64,000 nucleotides of DNA from Mesostigma viride (GCA_009746045.1 RPFO01000027.1:2650733-2714732), one strand, 5' to 3'. Numbered from the stretch's first letter, positions 10,371 through 22,415 are shown. The notes: generated by a model not told the origin, from the letters alone. Numbers and translations: made by a program.

Positions 10371-13300
10371 TTACTTATCAACTGATGTGAAAACGTTCAT
10401 TGCTGCCGCCATATCCTTGCAAGGACGCCCTAGAGTACCCAGGGTTTTAGGAAGAGGCCGGACATCACCCACACCAGATACATGGACAATGGGTGCGGGC
10501 GTGGTCTTGTCAGCCTTCCGCTTCTTCACAATTTTTGTCCACTTAATCAAACCAGCCAGCGCATATTTGAACGTGTCTACATCTCCGTCAACGAGTGCAG
10601 CCAGTTCATCTCCGGCTTGAGTAACCTTTTGACGCATGGCCTGCTTAATATTCTTCAGGGGAACCGCCACAGCATGATACTCCTCACTCGTAACCATCCA
10701 CTTATTGTCTTCATCACCAACATCTTGCTTTCCAGCGTTGTCACGACTACCACTTCCAACATCATCACCATGTCCCCCATTGCGTTGATCACCACCTCCA
10801 TCGCCGGCACGTGGTACCACTAGGGACGGTGCCACAGACTCCTTAGCAGGCTCAATGCCCATTGTTGAAAGAGCGGTTCCATACCATGGGTGATACCGTA
10901 TCAACCACCTAGGTGGCAGATCAGCGGCCTGCCGGGACTTGCCAACAAACACACACGCAACACAAATGTGCCGACATGGGATCAAAATGCTCGTGTAGTA
11001 GGGGCACGAACAAGTTGGGTGAGTCTCAGAGCCTTTGGGGACAAAGACCGCATGCGATGAAGCCGGGCGGTTCGAGGGGAACACTGAAATATGCCAGCAG
11101 TTGTCGTCCTCGCTTACAATGTTGGCATGCAAGCCATCCATGAGCTGAAACTCCTCGTCCCACTTCTTCTTCACAAATTGTGACCATTCCCTCTTCTCCT
11201 GTATGCAAGTCACAAGCTCGTGGCAAGCCTCCCTGCCGGCATTTTCTTGCAGCGTGAAAACAAGCTTGGTGGTATCGTAGAACGTTGCTGTGCGTAAGGT
11301 GTTGTTCCTGTCGCCTCTCTTAATTTTTGAGTTATATCCTTCCACACGCTGAGTCGCCACATGCCCGCAAGTAAACACCTTACAAGTATGGAATCTACAA
11401 ACAGAAAGCTTGTCCGCCACCATACGTTTTACGGCATTCGTTGCAGCTGTACTAGTGCCTGCGGCAGTTAACAAGTCTTTCAGGGCAAGGTCCAACGCTC
11501 CCTCGTTTGGGTAGTCGGTGAAGAGGCACTTGCTCCAACCTTTGATGAACGCCACTTTCTCCTCCTGCGATATGAGAGACATGAGCATGAGCACCACCGA
11601 AGGTAACCACACAAGACAAACAATTTAGATATATAATCATTAAAAAAAGCTACATGCCATGGCAACAAGGTTGCAGACATGACGAGGCAGGCCATGGTCA
11701 TAAGGCCGTGATACGTGATCTATCGCAATCAAGTTTGTAAATTGCTCCCATGCATAAAGAAAGGGTTGGATGGGGCAACTTACAACAACCTTTACAAGGA
11801 TGGGCTGGGGGCTAGGTAGCTGGAGCGTACATGGGATGGGAAAGAACAACTTGCTACGGTGTGGGCCAAATGTGGGGTAGCATTGACGTGACCATAATGA
11901 CGTCGCCCTTCTAAAAAAAAATAGTTCACTAGAAATCAAGCAACATCAAAAAATTTCTAGAAACCTAGCTCTAGCTTATACAAGAATGACACAAATAACA
12001 TACCGCAGAGGGCAGGGCCGTTGAATGTCGCAGCGCAAGATCCTTGTAATGATCCACGCACAAAACGTGGTCCATGCCAAATGTGTTAGCAACAAGGGGA
12101 AAGCAGGCCCCCCCATCGGTCATGAGAGTGCTATGTGGATGCCATTTCTCCCCCAAGCTCGCCACCATGTTTCCATGCTTCCGCTTAAAACGTGGTGAGG
12201 AGCTGGGCAAGTCCGGCACCTCACACTGCGCCGCTTGTATGAAATCGCTAGTGCTAGGAGGTCTCGAGGGCACGGCATTGCTTGGCCCTGCTTCACAAGA
12301 TGTGTTGACAGTTGGCCCGTACGCTAGCCTGCGCACGCTTGTAAGATGTGGAACCGTACTACCCTCAGTTGTGCTCGTGCTGCGCACCCACCCGAAATCC
12401 TCCATGGCCTCTATTATATAATCGGACTTCTCACTTGGGTGGAACGCATGGCCTAACATGAAAGAGCGGCCAAGGCAATCTACTCCTAGCCATATCATCA
12501 ACTGCATACCAAATGCGTTGCAGTTGGCGGTCCCATCTAACTGCACAAAGTCCCCATAGATGCGAGCATATGATGACATACTCTTTCTCATGAAGTGCAT
12601 CCTTTGGATCCTGCGATTCTCATCCAACTTGAACCCAAACACCCCACCATTTGCCCTGAGGTCCATGCCAAGGTGAAAAAGCTTTTGTATCGAATCTGGG
12701 TCAATCCCAACAGTATCCCCCTTCCACTGAGTGTACAAGCGATTGAACAAGACCTCGGAACAATGCCGCCCCGGGAACATTGCCTCAAATCCATGTTTTA
12801 GCTGGCCAACATCGCTACCAAGGCACGCATGCTGCTTTATGTACTCGTGCTCTTGTGCGCTCAACTCCTTCTGCCGTGTGACAAAAACTTTGCCATCTAC
12901 TTGTACCCGTCCCCGCAGCTGGTGATTGTGATGAAGGTTGTGCTTTGTGATGCGATAGGCTTTGCAAGTCGGTGCATACGCGTAGTTGAGAATATACCCA
13001 CATGAGGAGGAGGCGTCGCCATCCTTGTCCACCTGTGACCCATGCCCACACTGCCACTTGCCCCTCTGCGGGACTTGTTTTTCCCTCCCTCCGTCTGGAC
13101 AGCCTTCATGGTCATTCAAGTGCTCAGGGACTGTACCTGGCTTAAAATTCCACGTGCGCGTACGCGAAACATGAAAATTCCACTCATGTGCATATGCTAG
13201 CACAGCTGCTTCCATGGCCGGAAAAGAGGGCCAGCTAGTGTTTACATCCAGCCCAGCATGTTCCGAACTTGCCTGGGCAGGAACGATTACCATAGCGGTG

Positions 13301-13506
13301 CAGGGGCTGTGAGGAACCGCTGATGCTTGAGGAAATGGAGGCGACGCTTGGGAGCCGGGACACAGGCCCATCGTGAGGTTGCGGGGGCTGCGCCGTGGTT
13401 GAGCATCAGGGAGTGAGCCTGCCAGCATGTGGGCGGACGCAAAGCTGGGCTGAAATGCAAAGCAATGTCCCCGAACACAGGATGTAACACCTCCATGTTG
13501 ATGCAC
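10371..13506 (-). CDS. MULE transposase with FAR1-like DNA-binding region
   Basis: Two exons join in phase 0: 13506-12004 (donor GTATGT) and 11564-10371 (acceptor ATCGCAG), giving about 898 residues. In order: a FAR1/WRKY-GCM1-type zinc-binding region with the final HHNHQL; the DDE core with the first Asp in QLDGT, the second in MTDGG followed by the MULE CxxH signature (CVDH), and the Glu in QRVEGYN; and a C-terminal SWIM motif (CSC...CRH). All three catalytic acids are present and the frame is open, so it may be active. It belongs to the Mutator-like/FAR1 group that moves DNA by cut and paste. The start at 13506 is the first Met of the open frame; an upstream exon is possible. I could not find terminal inverted repeats. 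Bases 1-966 repeat its 3' part exactly. Confidence 0.9.
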
Positions 13507-13731
13507 ACAAAGGGAGCGAGAGCATTAGCATGCCAAAATAAAACATCTCGTCTGGTATTGTATTACAATTTTACCCTCCATTCTTCACGCCGTGATTCTT
13601 GACACAGATTAGCCATGGTGCTGCATCAGACATGCGGCACGCATTGAAATATGCGGTTGCAATGCCACACTTCCACGTCACGATGTACTCAAGCAAAGAT
13701 GAAAAGCAGCATCTTTACAAGCCTAAAACAA

Positions 13732-16700
13732 TCACTGGATGAAAGCGAGAGAACTTGCCAGGGCCATATTCGGTGAGGTCGCCATGTTGGAATGCAAGTC
13801 CTCATCTCCAATTGCATAAGCCACAGATCCGGCACCTCCGCCAGCCAAAGCCGCTGCAATCACAGCCGCAACCTTAACCTGGGGGGTTTGTCATGTACAT
13901 ACAAAACGATTCCACGGGCGGAAAAGAACAAGAAAGAACATGACACTGGCGATTCTTTAGTAATAATATGATTATTATTTAAAAACAAGTTTCAACCATA
14001 CATGCCATTGGCAAGATATGTTGGTCGCAACGTGATGGGTTTCACTGATACCACACATGGATAAGCACAGTGGCATGGGCACGAGCACGGCACGTACAAG
14101 AGGTGATTTGGCAGATGATAAAGCATTTTCCTTAAAACACTCACCTTTGCCGCACTCTCCTCGTCGGAATACACCGTGGCGCGACAGATGGCATTTGCGA
14201 CCGCTGGTATTTGCTGCGTCCATGACGTGCGCAGCACCGACTCGGCCCACTTCCCACAAAGTTGCCGGACGGGCTGAAAAGGACCTGGATTCATCTGCAT
14301 TATTCTTCCACGCAGCACGCAGCGGGCAGAATATATTTTCTCTAAAAAACCTGGCCTCCACCCACGCATGCATGCATGCCAGCCCCAACCCACACCCACG
14401 CATGCATGCCAGCCCCCCACACACCCGCGCAGGCATGCATGCCAGCCCCCCCCCCCACACACGCATGCATGCCAGCTCCCCCCCACACCCACGCATGCAT
14501 GCCAGCCCCCCCCCACACCCACGCATGCATGCCAGCCCCTCCCCCCACACACGCATGCATGCCAGCCCCTCCCCCCACACACGCATGCATGCCAGCCCCC
14601 TCCCCCACCCACGCATGCATGCCAGCCCCCCCCACACCCACGCATGGCATGAATATGCCAGCCTCCCCCCACACCCACGCATGCATGCCAGCTCCCCCCA
14701 CACCCACGCATGCATGCCAGCCCCCTCCCCCACCCACGCATGCATGCCAGCCCCCCCACACCCACGCATGGCATGAATATGCCAGCCTCCCCCCACACCC
14801 ACGCATGCATGCCAGCCCCCCCCACACCCACGCATGCATGCCAGCCCCCCCCACACCCACGCATGCATGCCAGCCCCTCCCCCCACACACGCATGCATGC
14901 CAGCCCCCCTCACACCCACGCATGCATGCCTGCCCCCCCCATGCATATCCATGCATGCGGATGGGCGCCTGGCCTCGAACAAGAAGGGCAAGACCAAGGG
15001 TGTGCTGCTGCAAGTAGTGACAATGGAGCAGCGCAGGACTCAACTAGATCACATGCCAGGCCTCCAGCGCAGCCCAAGTAGGAGAGAGAGGCAGACGATA
15101 AAGCGGCAGCGGGCTGCACCAATGCTGGAGTCTTAGGCAGTGGCGTGGTGTTTTATACAATCATGGCGCTGCCCCAGCAATATGCATGCATGGATGGATG
15201 TAGTGGTGTGCTCTGACTCACTCCTTATTGCTGCCATGATTGGTTGCTCTTTGGCGCGCCTTGATGCACGGTGGTGCCTGCTCTAAGCATGTGTTTGTTT
15301 ATCATTTAATCAGCTTGTGTAATCAGTAACTCATGTGTTATGCATCGAAATGACCACTTCTACAGACATGTATAAATTAACATCATGTACAACATGTGAC
15401 CTAACTGTATTTGATAATTGGATTTGCTAATTATGCATGAAAATCGAGTGATAACGTCATATTTAATGCTTTTTTCTGTCACGAATTGAGCTTCTTACCA
15501 AGCCAACTTTTTTTTATGATCTATCATGCATATCTTAAGCGTGCTTGTAAAGTTTTTGCATGGTTTAAAATGATTAACCATTCTATACATTTAAAAATGA
15601 AATCATTCTATACATTTAAAATTGTATAATAAAGCAAAAAAATGGGATGTTTATGCTGCCAAACGTCACAAACACATCAAAAGCTCGATGCAAACTGAGT
15701 CCTGTCAATGTAAGCATGTTCATCCATCATAGTTCAGTTTATGTTCAAGTTTCCATGTCCATAGGATAGCAATTGATGTCATTTACATGCCCCTCCATAG
15801 GCCAAAATGTCAAATACCATGTACCTTATGCTGTTATACGTCACAGTTAACCTTGTCAGGGTTGTCCGGTTTAATCCAGGTAAACACTACCATATATATG
15901 TGCTCGCTTGGGCCCAAAACCTGGGTTCAACATGTTTTAGCAAGCCAGTCAAATAATTTTTTGGCCTGAAAGTGCCAAAAAAAATTGATGTGAGCCCCAC
16001 GGTGCCCACCCAAAGGCGCGTCACACCAACCATCAACTCGCGTGTCTTGCCCACAGGAAAAAGGTTATAGAAAGAAACGAGTGTGAATTAAGAAACAAAA
16101 GAATATTGATTAATGCTAACCTTCTTCAATTTTCCAAGTGGTGCAGCTAAATCCACGGAGGTTATAAAAGCATTACTATCGCGTACTAAAACTTCCCACG
16201 TACCTCCACACCGCCGATTGTGAGCAAGATCATGAGCAAGGCCCGTGATGGCAAATCGCCATCAAACGCTGTGGCTGTGGCTGTGGTGGGGGAGCTGGGA
16301 AAAACAGGTTTCCAAGGCAGACCCCCCCAACTGCCACCGCTGTCGGGGTTATCGTCGTCGCCGGGGCCCTCGTCGCGGTTGCATGAGCTGCTGTTGGATC
16401 GTCCCTCCATGTTCACACACTGCATTTTTCATGGACATCCATCATGCAACAAAATGCAAACAACGACGTTAGAGCAGAATCGTTAAATTTATTACAAAAT
16501 TGAAAACAACTAAAGACCTTCAATACAAAGAAGTTCGGCACCACCACTTCAAGATTAATTACCTCCTGCTTTTTTCGGGCAACTCTCCCCCCACGCTTTC
16601 CCTGGCCGTTCTTCTGGCCTAGGGCTCCCCGCAGCCTGCCCTTGCCCTTCCTTGCCCTGCCCTTGCGGCCCCTCCGGCCGGACTGCTTGGACTGCGAGGA

Positions 16701-17357
16701 CTGCTTGGCAACTCCTTCGCTAACTCCCTCGCTGCCTGACGCCGTGCTGGAAGATGTGCCAGCATCGGCGATCACTGTGTTACTACCTTGGCCGCATGCA
16801 TAAGACGCAGGAACACACTCCATGACATCCGCAGCCAGCGCCCCCCACATATTAGCTGTCTCCCCCACGTGCTTCACATTCTGGCAAGTACGGCTAGAAC
16901 GAGCGCCTGTGCTCGACAGCGGAATGAACTTCCACTCGACCATGCACCGAGGTTGCATGCACCCAATGCAGACGGCCTCTTGAGGGACGTTTGGTATGGC
17001 GCAATCTGCGCATTCCCACAATGCTTCTTCCACCGAGGTTGACGCAACCAAGGATGGCGCATCCGGGGAAGGCACACCCAAGGAAGGCGCACCCAAGGAA
17101 GGCGCACCCAAGCAAGGCGCACCCAAGGAAGGCGCACCCAAGCAAGGCGCACCCAAGGAAGGCGCATCCAAGGAAGGCCCATCCGAGGAAGAGCAGCCGA
17201 CTGCGGGGCAGGAGGACAGCGACAAGGAAGCAGCACCATGCTTGGTACCGGACGAGGTGCTGCGTACAATCAACGCCCATGGTATTGGCAGCCTCACTGG
17301 AACTTTTCCTAAATCCATGGCGGCGTGCACTAGGACTGACTCGGGAAGACGCTGCAC
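13732..17357 (-). CDS. RanBP2-type zinc-finger protein, four-exon model
   Basis: Exons that join in phase 0: 17357-16563, 16419-16204, 14294-14145, 13878-13732 (about 435 residues). Exon 1 has a repeat of five residues (PSLGA/PCLGA, 15-bp DNA period at about 17060-17175), then a textbook RanBP2 zinc finger, W-x-C-x2-C-x3-N-x6-C-x2-C, at about residues 120-139, and then a very basic Gly/Arg/Lys tail. Such fingers bind single-stranded RNA or ubiquitin. The third exon is plain globular sequence and the last is Ala/Gly-rich. The link from exon 2 to exon 3 crosses a 1.9-kb intron with a minisatellite and is the weakest join: an alternative is a tiny terminal exon at 16146 that stops after six residues. 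It is followed on the same strand by the MULE transposase 226 bp downstream, so a transposon-borne gene is possible. Confidence 0.55.
14365..14945. repeat. Minisatellite of about 30 bp with GCATGCATGC palindrome
   Basis: About 19 imperfect copies of a unit containing ACGCATGCATGCCAGCCCC followed by a C/A-rich tail. Two copies carry an insertion giving GGCATGAATATGCC. It lies in the long intron of the RanBP2-type gene model. Each unit has the self-complementary core GCATGCATGC. Confidence 0.92.
14946..16203. other. AT-rich non-coding stretch, intron in the gene model
   Basis: No exon that I can defend. The first 180 bases are GC-rich and have short open frames on both strands. From about 15290 to 16120 the sequence is AT-rich with no coding signal. 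Confidence 0.5.
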
Positions 17358-18266
17358 ACTGTTTCACTGCATTTTATCATGTCGCCACTAATTGCCACCT
17401 CGCCTTTTCGCCAGCGAGCCGACAGCGAGTTTTACGCGTTGGAAGCTACAGGCCCGGAGTCTGGTTTACGCAGTTTACGCAGACTCCCCGCCTGGATACG
17501 CCGCTAGGGCAGTCCACGGCCTGCTCGGAGTAGCTCGCAACCAGGTGCGGCGACGATCCCCGGTCTGATTCTGGTCCGGGGGTGAGTGTTTCACTCATGA
17601 GTGTGCGAGCCAGAACCCGCCTGGTGCCCTGGTCAAGGCGTGAAGTCGAGAGTCAAGGGCTCAAAGGTCAAAGCCTGGTCAAGACGTCAAGACTAGCTTC
17701 AAGACTCATCAAGAGAATCAGAATCATAAACCCAGATTCGCCAGACACAGCCAGGTCGATTTGATGATGATCAAAGCAATCCGTTCACGGTCGTTGTTGT
17801 TGTTGTTGCCCACGCCGCACATGGGCAGCGTAGACTTGGAAGCGGCCGAGGGCCGCCATTCTATAGTAGGTTCAGGTATATACATGTGTATTTAGTACAG
17901 GACCTATCACGTCTTCCCTTGCCTTGAGACTTCGTCATAGCGAACTGTTGGAGTTACATAGTGCGACCCCGCAGTGACAGATCAAAACGAACCCGCACTC
18001 CGCGCTTGCCGGGCGCGGGGAGAAGAGTTCCCGCTCTCCCTGATGAGCATCCTCCCAGCCTCTGCCAAAACCTTCATGACTGAGTGTCTGGCGCACTGGC
18101 GCGTGGTCGTGCCCATCGAGTGTTGCACCCGATCGCCCCGCTGGATCGGACCGAATCGACGGCTCCGATGCGCTGGGCCTTGCAAAGTCGGAGGTGGCCT
18201 AGAAGGACGTGATCAAGGCAACCATCGACGAGAAGACCACCGTCGGGGTGCCGACGAGGGGAATCC
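17358..18266. other. Intergenic region upstream of the wall-protein gene
   Basis: No gene is supported. A TATA-like TATATACATG lies at about 17876, some 390 bases before the start codon of the plus-strand wall-protein gene, so this is a candidate promoter. Bases 17580-17740 contain a run of TCAAG/GTCAAG short repeats. Confidence 0.35.
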
Positions 18267-20557
18267 ATGATGAGGTCCGCCGTGGGGACCGTTGCGCTAG
18301 TTGCGCTCGTGCTGGCGAGCGTCATTGGAAATGTTAAGGCACAATGCACCCAAACTCCGGGTGCTGGGAACATTATCGGGCCTTTTTCGGACAGCTTCGG
18401 CCTCGTCCCAACAAACGTACGTAGGAGAAGGTCATGAGAGGTGTTCGTCATGAGATCCAAGGAAGGATAAAGTTATCATAGGATTCGTTTTCTCGTTATC
18501 CAAGGTCGTTATTTCTCGCTTACGGTTTTTATGAGCCTTTTATTACTCGCCTATCTTTAACTGACCTTGCGATGTTATAATCCCTCGGTTTCTGCGCGAT
18601 TGTTTTCCCTCGCTTTCTACATGCCTTTGGGCTCGTTTTTGGACTGCAGTGGCAGCGAACTCTGGCTGTTAGCCAGTTTGATCGTGGATGCGGAACCCTG
18701 AACTCCGTCTCCATTGAATTCTTCGGTAATGTCAGTGGTGTCGCTGCTTATGAGTCACTGGAGGCCAATCCCTTCGTTATCACGCTGAACTTGGGAGCCG
18801 TTATTGAAATGAGGAGGTCTACGGCTTCTGGTGGGGCCGTCCTGTTCACCGTGAACCCAGTCCGCTCTCAGGTGTCGAATGCTGGCCCCTATGATACCGT
18901 TCTGGACTTTGGCGGCGTTTCAGGAGCAACGTTCCCTGGTCTGGCCGCGTCGAGGACGAACTCGACGACCCTGACCACCAACATTGGCGAGTTCACCTCT
19001 GCGGTTGCGGGCACTGTTGGTCAGGTCTTTTTCCCGACCACTGCCACTGCTGCCTCTCAGGCAACTGGCTCTGGCAATGTGATCCAGCAGTTCCAGACGA
19101 ACGCCAGTGCCACAGTCCTTGTCTCATACCAAATTACGCCTCCTCCTCCTCCTCCTCCCCCTCCCTCTCCTCCTCCCCCCAGCCCCCCACCCCCAAGCCC
19201 CCCACCCCCGCGCCCACCTCCCCCAAGCCCCCCACCCCCAAGCCCACCCCCACCCCCTCCCCCCAGCCCACCACCACCCAGCCCACCACCACCCGGCAAC
19301 CCTCCTCCAAGCCCACCACCACCACCTCCCCCCAGCCCACCACCACCACCACCACCCAGCCCACCACCACCCAGCCCACCACCACCCAGCCCACCACCCC
19401 CTCCCCCAAGCCCACCACCACCCAGCCCACCACCACCTAGCCCACCACCACCCAGCCCACCACCACCCAGCCCACCACCACCCAGCCCACCACCCCCTCC
19501 CCCCTGCTCCATGGTTGATTGGGATGCGGAGACCAACCCTCTGTGCTGCGAGCAGTTCCCCGAGCGCCAGTACAAGCACTGCTGCGCGCTGGTGGAGTAC
19601 TACACTCGCCAGCAGTTCTCCTACTGCTGCGAGCTGAACTGCAAGGCGCCAACAGTGGTCGCGGGCGAGTCCCCCAACACGCCGGGCCGGACCTGCTACC
19701 TGCCCATGTGCTGCAACTACCGCGATTATGCCGTCACCATGCAGGCCTGCTGTGCGGAGCTGGAGCCCGATCCCATTGGCAACCCATGGTGCCCGCCCTC
19801 GATCCGCTCCGACCCGCACTTTATCGCCGGCAACGGCCTGGCGTACGACTTCATGGGCTACCCCGGCGAGACGTACTGCATGTTCTCGGACAAGACGCTG
19901 CACATGAACATGCACATGATCGGCGTGAAGAACAACCCCACCCGCAAGTCCACCTGGATGGACGCCATCTCCATCATGTACTTCCCCTTCTACAACATCA
20001 CCATTTCCGCGCAGTCGCCCGAGGGCACTCCCTTCACTGCGGCACACGGCACAATCACCGTCAACGGCAAGGTGATGAAGTCGCAGAAGATGTCGACCAT
20101 GGTGCGCTGGCACGGGCTGACGGTGCAGCGCCGCAAGACGCGCATCTTTGTCACCATCCAGAACCTTGTCGAGCTCGAGTTCGAGGTGGTGCGTGCCGCC
20201 TTCTGGAAGGGCGCCGACGGCCCGGGCGACAACTACCTCAACTTCAAGGTGGTCTCGCTTAACGCCACCGAGAGTGTGCACGGTGTGCTGGGCCAGACCT
20301 TCCGCTCATCGTTCGACGTGACCGCGCTCCCCGAGGGCAAGCGCGCACACCACGGTGAGGGCGTCATCGAGGGCGGCGTCGCCGAGTACCGTGTGAGCAA
20401 CCTGCTGGCGGCCGACTGCCACGTGTCTCAGTTCCTGGGCAGCAAGCTGGGCTGGAGCCGTAACGCGGCCGTCGAGACGGTCTTTGCGCGCTCGTGGGTG
20501 GGCGAGGCCGGCGGCAACTCGTATGATGATGAGGATGACCTTGCGGACGACGAGTAG
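18267..20557 (+). CDS. Secreted proline-rich wall protein with Root_cap-like domain
   Basis: Two exons join in phase 0: 18267-18416 (donor GTACGT) and 18650-20557 (acceptor CTGCAG), about 685 residues. Order: signal peptide (first ~26 residues, hydrophobic VALVALVLA then KAQ); a beta-rich domain at about 50-210 that resembles the bacterial choice-of-anchor E family (FDRGCGTL near the start, a VSY strand at the end); a (S)PPPP tract at about 213-335; a Cys-rich region with repeated CC pairs at about 336-430; a Root_cap-like domain at about 434-655 (DPHF, YDFMGYPGETYC, GVLGQTFR); and an acidic tail. It should be a glycosylated cell-wall or matrix protein. The second start (18270) also fits. The Root_cap assignment is firm by pattern, the anchor-E assignment tentative. 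Confidence 0.87.
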
Positions 20558-21280
20558 AGCCAATGTTTGATGATTTTGCGTGCTCTTTGCAGTCCTCGTA
20601 GCTGTTTTCTGGTGTAGGGGCCATCAGGCGTAGCAAGGATTACTTTGAGATGGCTAGTCTCATGTAGTGCTACACCGTGTCCCTTTTTCCTTTTGTGGCT
20701 TTTTGTTCCATTGGTGGAAAATCTGGATCACAGCGCACTGAAGGACGTGTGTTGCCTGTGCCTGCTGGACCATGGCAATACCTCTGTGAATATAATATGG
20801 AATAGATGATTGCTTTTATTAGCGTTATATATTTTTGGATGTGGAGGTTTTGTGACGCAAGTGCAGCAGTATCACAAAAACACAATTAATCGGTCCTGAC
20901 TGGACAGTTGTTGTTTCCTCCTTTTTTTGGACTTCCAGACTGACTTCTTACAAACTACGTCATGCAAAGTTCTAACTTCCAAGCGTATGCACTACGGCAG
21001 AATATACGCTTGGCTGATCTCGATAGTACCGGCTACGCCCCCTTCTAATAAAGAAGGTTCCAGCCGTGTTCAGCCCGTCTCACGTTGCGAGACTGAACAA
21101 GTCTCGCGTGCAGACACGTGTGTAGTACTCCTACACACACAGATCTCGAATGATTTATCTAGTACCAAATCCGAAAGGCTTGCATCACTCCCCGGAAAGG
21201 AGAACTTTTGCGGATGACTGTAGGTGTAAGTTGGCGATGCCCTAGGATCCGGAGACGTCCGTCCTATAGTCAGCGAAAGT
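20558..21280. other. 3' flank of the wall-protein gene, no further gene
   Basis: Probably 3' UTR and spacer. It contains short inverted repeats, for example GTGTGTAGTACTCCTACACAC at about 21119-21139, and a pair AGCGTATGCACTACGGCA at about 20982 that recurs at about 21399. Confidence 0.4.
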
Positions 21281-21393
21281 TGGTGCGAGAGGTCCCCAGT
21301 TCGATTCCGGTCGAATTCATTTGCAGATGGCGTTTTCCGCGTTTTCCGCGGACCCGCACTGAACGCAAATGGTTTTCACCTTTGCGGCGTGCC
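21281..21393 (+). repeat. tRNA-like (SINE-like) repeat, copy 1
   Basis: A segment of about 113 bp beginning TTGGTGCGAGAGGTCCCCAG and containing AGTTCGATTCCGG, which resembles the T-arm and B box of a tRNA gene, followed by a tRNA-unlike tail ending near CCTTTGCGGCGTGCC. It is repeated at 21641-21754. The T stem is imperfect and no A box or acceptor stem can be paired, so it is not a functional tRNA. Confidence 0.65.
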
Positions 21394-21640
21394 AAATCAG
21401 CGTATGCACTACGGCATAAAGCCCCACTTCCAGGTGTACAATGTAAGTACCTGAAAAAGATGTTTGTTGTATTGGCTCGGGTTTTAAGTCGGAAGTCGTG
21501 GAAGTCGCGAAAAAAATTCCTTTGCAATCAAGTAAGTAAGTAAGTACTTGCGTGTCATGCGCAAAGGCATGTCACGGAGTACTATGCTAATCTCATTAGA
21601 AAAATAATTACACAAAAGTCTAAACAAATATCTTTTTCAT

Positions 21641-21754
21641 TTGGTGCGAGAGGTCCCCAGTTCGATTCCGGTCGGATTCATTTGCAGATCGCGTTTTTCC
21701 GCGTTTTCCGCGGCCCGGTACTGAACGCAAATGGTTTTCACCTTTGCGGAGTGC
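21641..21754 (+). repeat. tRNA-like (SINE-like) repeat, copy 2
   Basis: A direct copy of 21281-21393 with about 90% identity. The upstream flanks of the two copies differ, which places the 5' boundary at the TTGGTGCGAG start. Confidence 0.65.
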
Positions 21755-21794
21755 CTGATCAAATATCTTTGCAATCAGCGAGGAAATCATGTTT

Positions 21795-21918
21795 TGGGGG
21801 TGAAATCAGGCAACAAGCTCCTCCACCCAGTAGCTATGGTCGCTACTGGGCCTGCGCTGGTTGTCTCTTTGCTATCTGCTAGCAATGTGCGTACGTTGAA
21901 AGTGGTGAGGGCCAAGGA
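21795..21918 (-). mobile_element. Relic of the 5' part of the RTE-like LINE
   Basis: The sequence from GGCAACAAGCTCCTCCACCC to GTGAGGGCCAAGGATG matches about 55785-55870 of the LINE further right, with an extra insert of about 30 bases. It is unusual that a 5' piece, not the 3' end, is preserved. Confidence 0.75.
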
Positions 21919-22051
21919 TGTTAATTAATTTATTAATTGTATAATAATTCACAAATTAAAGACGCCACTGGCCCTAATAATTGTCAATTATAGACGGTGC
22001 CACAAGCGGCTGTCGGCCGTCAGAACACACTGGACTGTTGCCGACTAAATA

Positions 22052-22121
22052 AGTGTTAGAAAATATTAGAGGTACAATAAATGTCATAATAGAAAATATT
22101 AGCGGTACAATAAATGTCATA
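22052..22121. repeat. Tandem duplication, two units of about 36 bp
   Basis: AAATATTAGAGGTACAATAA and its near-copy AAATATTAGCGGTACAATAA follow each other, each ending ATGTCATA. Confidence 0.85.
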
Positions 22122-22123
22122 CG

Positions 22124-22370
22124 CGTAACACGTGGCTCTTGGGAATTCAGCAGGTGCCATTGTGCAGGACGCTCATAATTGCATCATGCCACACCTGGCT
22201 GACCTTGTTTGCTGGATGCATTATCTTGTTGACAACACATCCATTTGTATTACTGGTGACTTATATCAACAGGCTATTGGCATCCACGTGGGCTACTGTG
22301 CAGGGCTCCTGGCAAATCTGTACCTATACACTCATGAGCTTGCATCCAGTGGAGAATCTCATCACCTTGG
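22124..22370 (+). mobile_element. Penelope-like element relic (reverse transcriptase motif B region)
   Basis: The frame has QQAIGIHVGY then CAGLLANLYLYT, matching the motif-B region of the Penelope-like copies at 2.8 and 8.0 kb but with many substitutions. It covers only about 80 residues, so it is an old fragment. It lies directly downstream of the last exon of the minus-strand hydrolase gene. Confidence 0.85.
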
Positions 22371-22415
22371 CGCTCTGCGGGCCCGGCTTCGGGCAGCTTG
22401 CTGTGCTGTGAAGCC

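Noticed and set aside
16128-16146. Tiny terminal exon for the RanBP2-type gene
   Set aside because: Acceptor TTTAG gives six residues and a stop. It is possible, but the alternative join to the exon at 14294 uses stronger sites and longer coding exons. Kept only as an alternative in that entry.
19057-20281. Glycine-rich and His-rich open frames over the wall-protein gene
   Set aside because: They are shadows of the proline codons in the true plus-strand frame, which has a signal peptide, domain motifs and splice sites.
21281-21393. Functional tRNA gene
   Set aside because: Only a T-arm-like piece is present; acceptor stem, D arm and anticodon arm cannot be paired.
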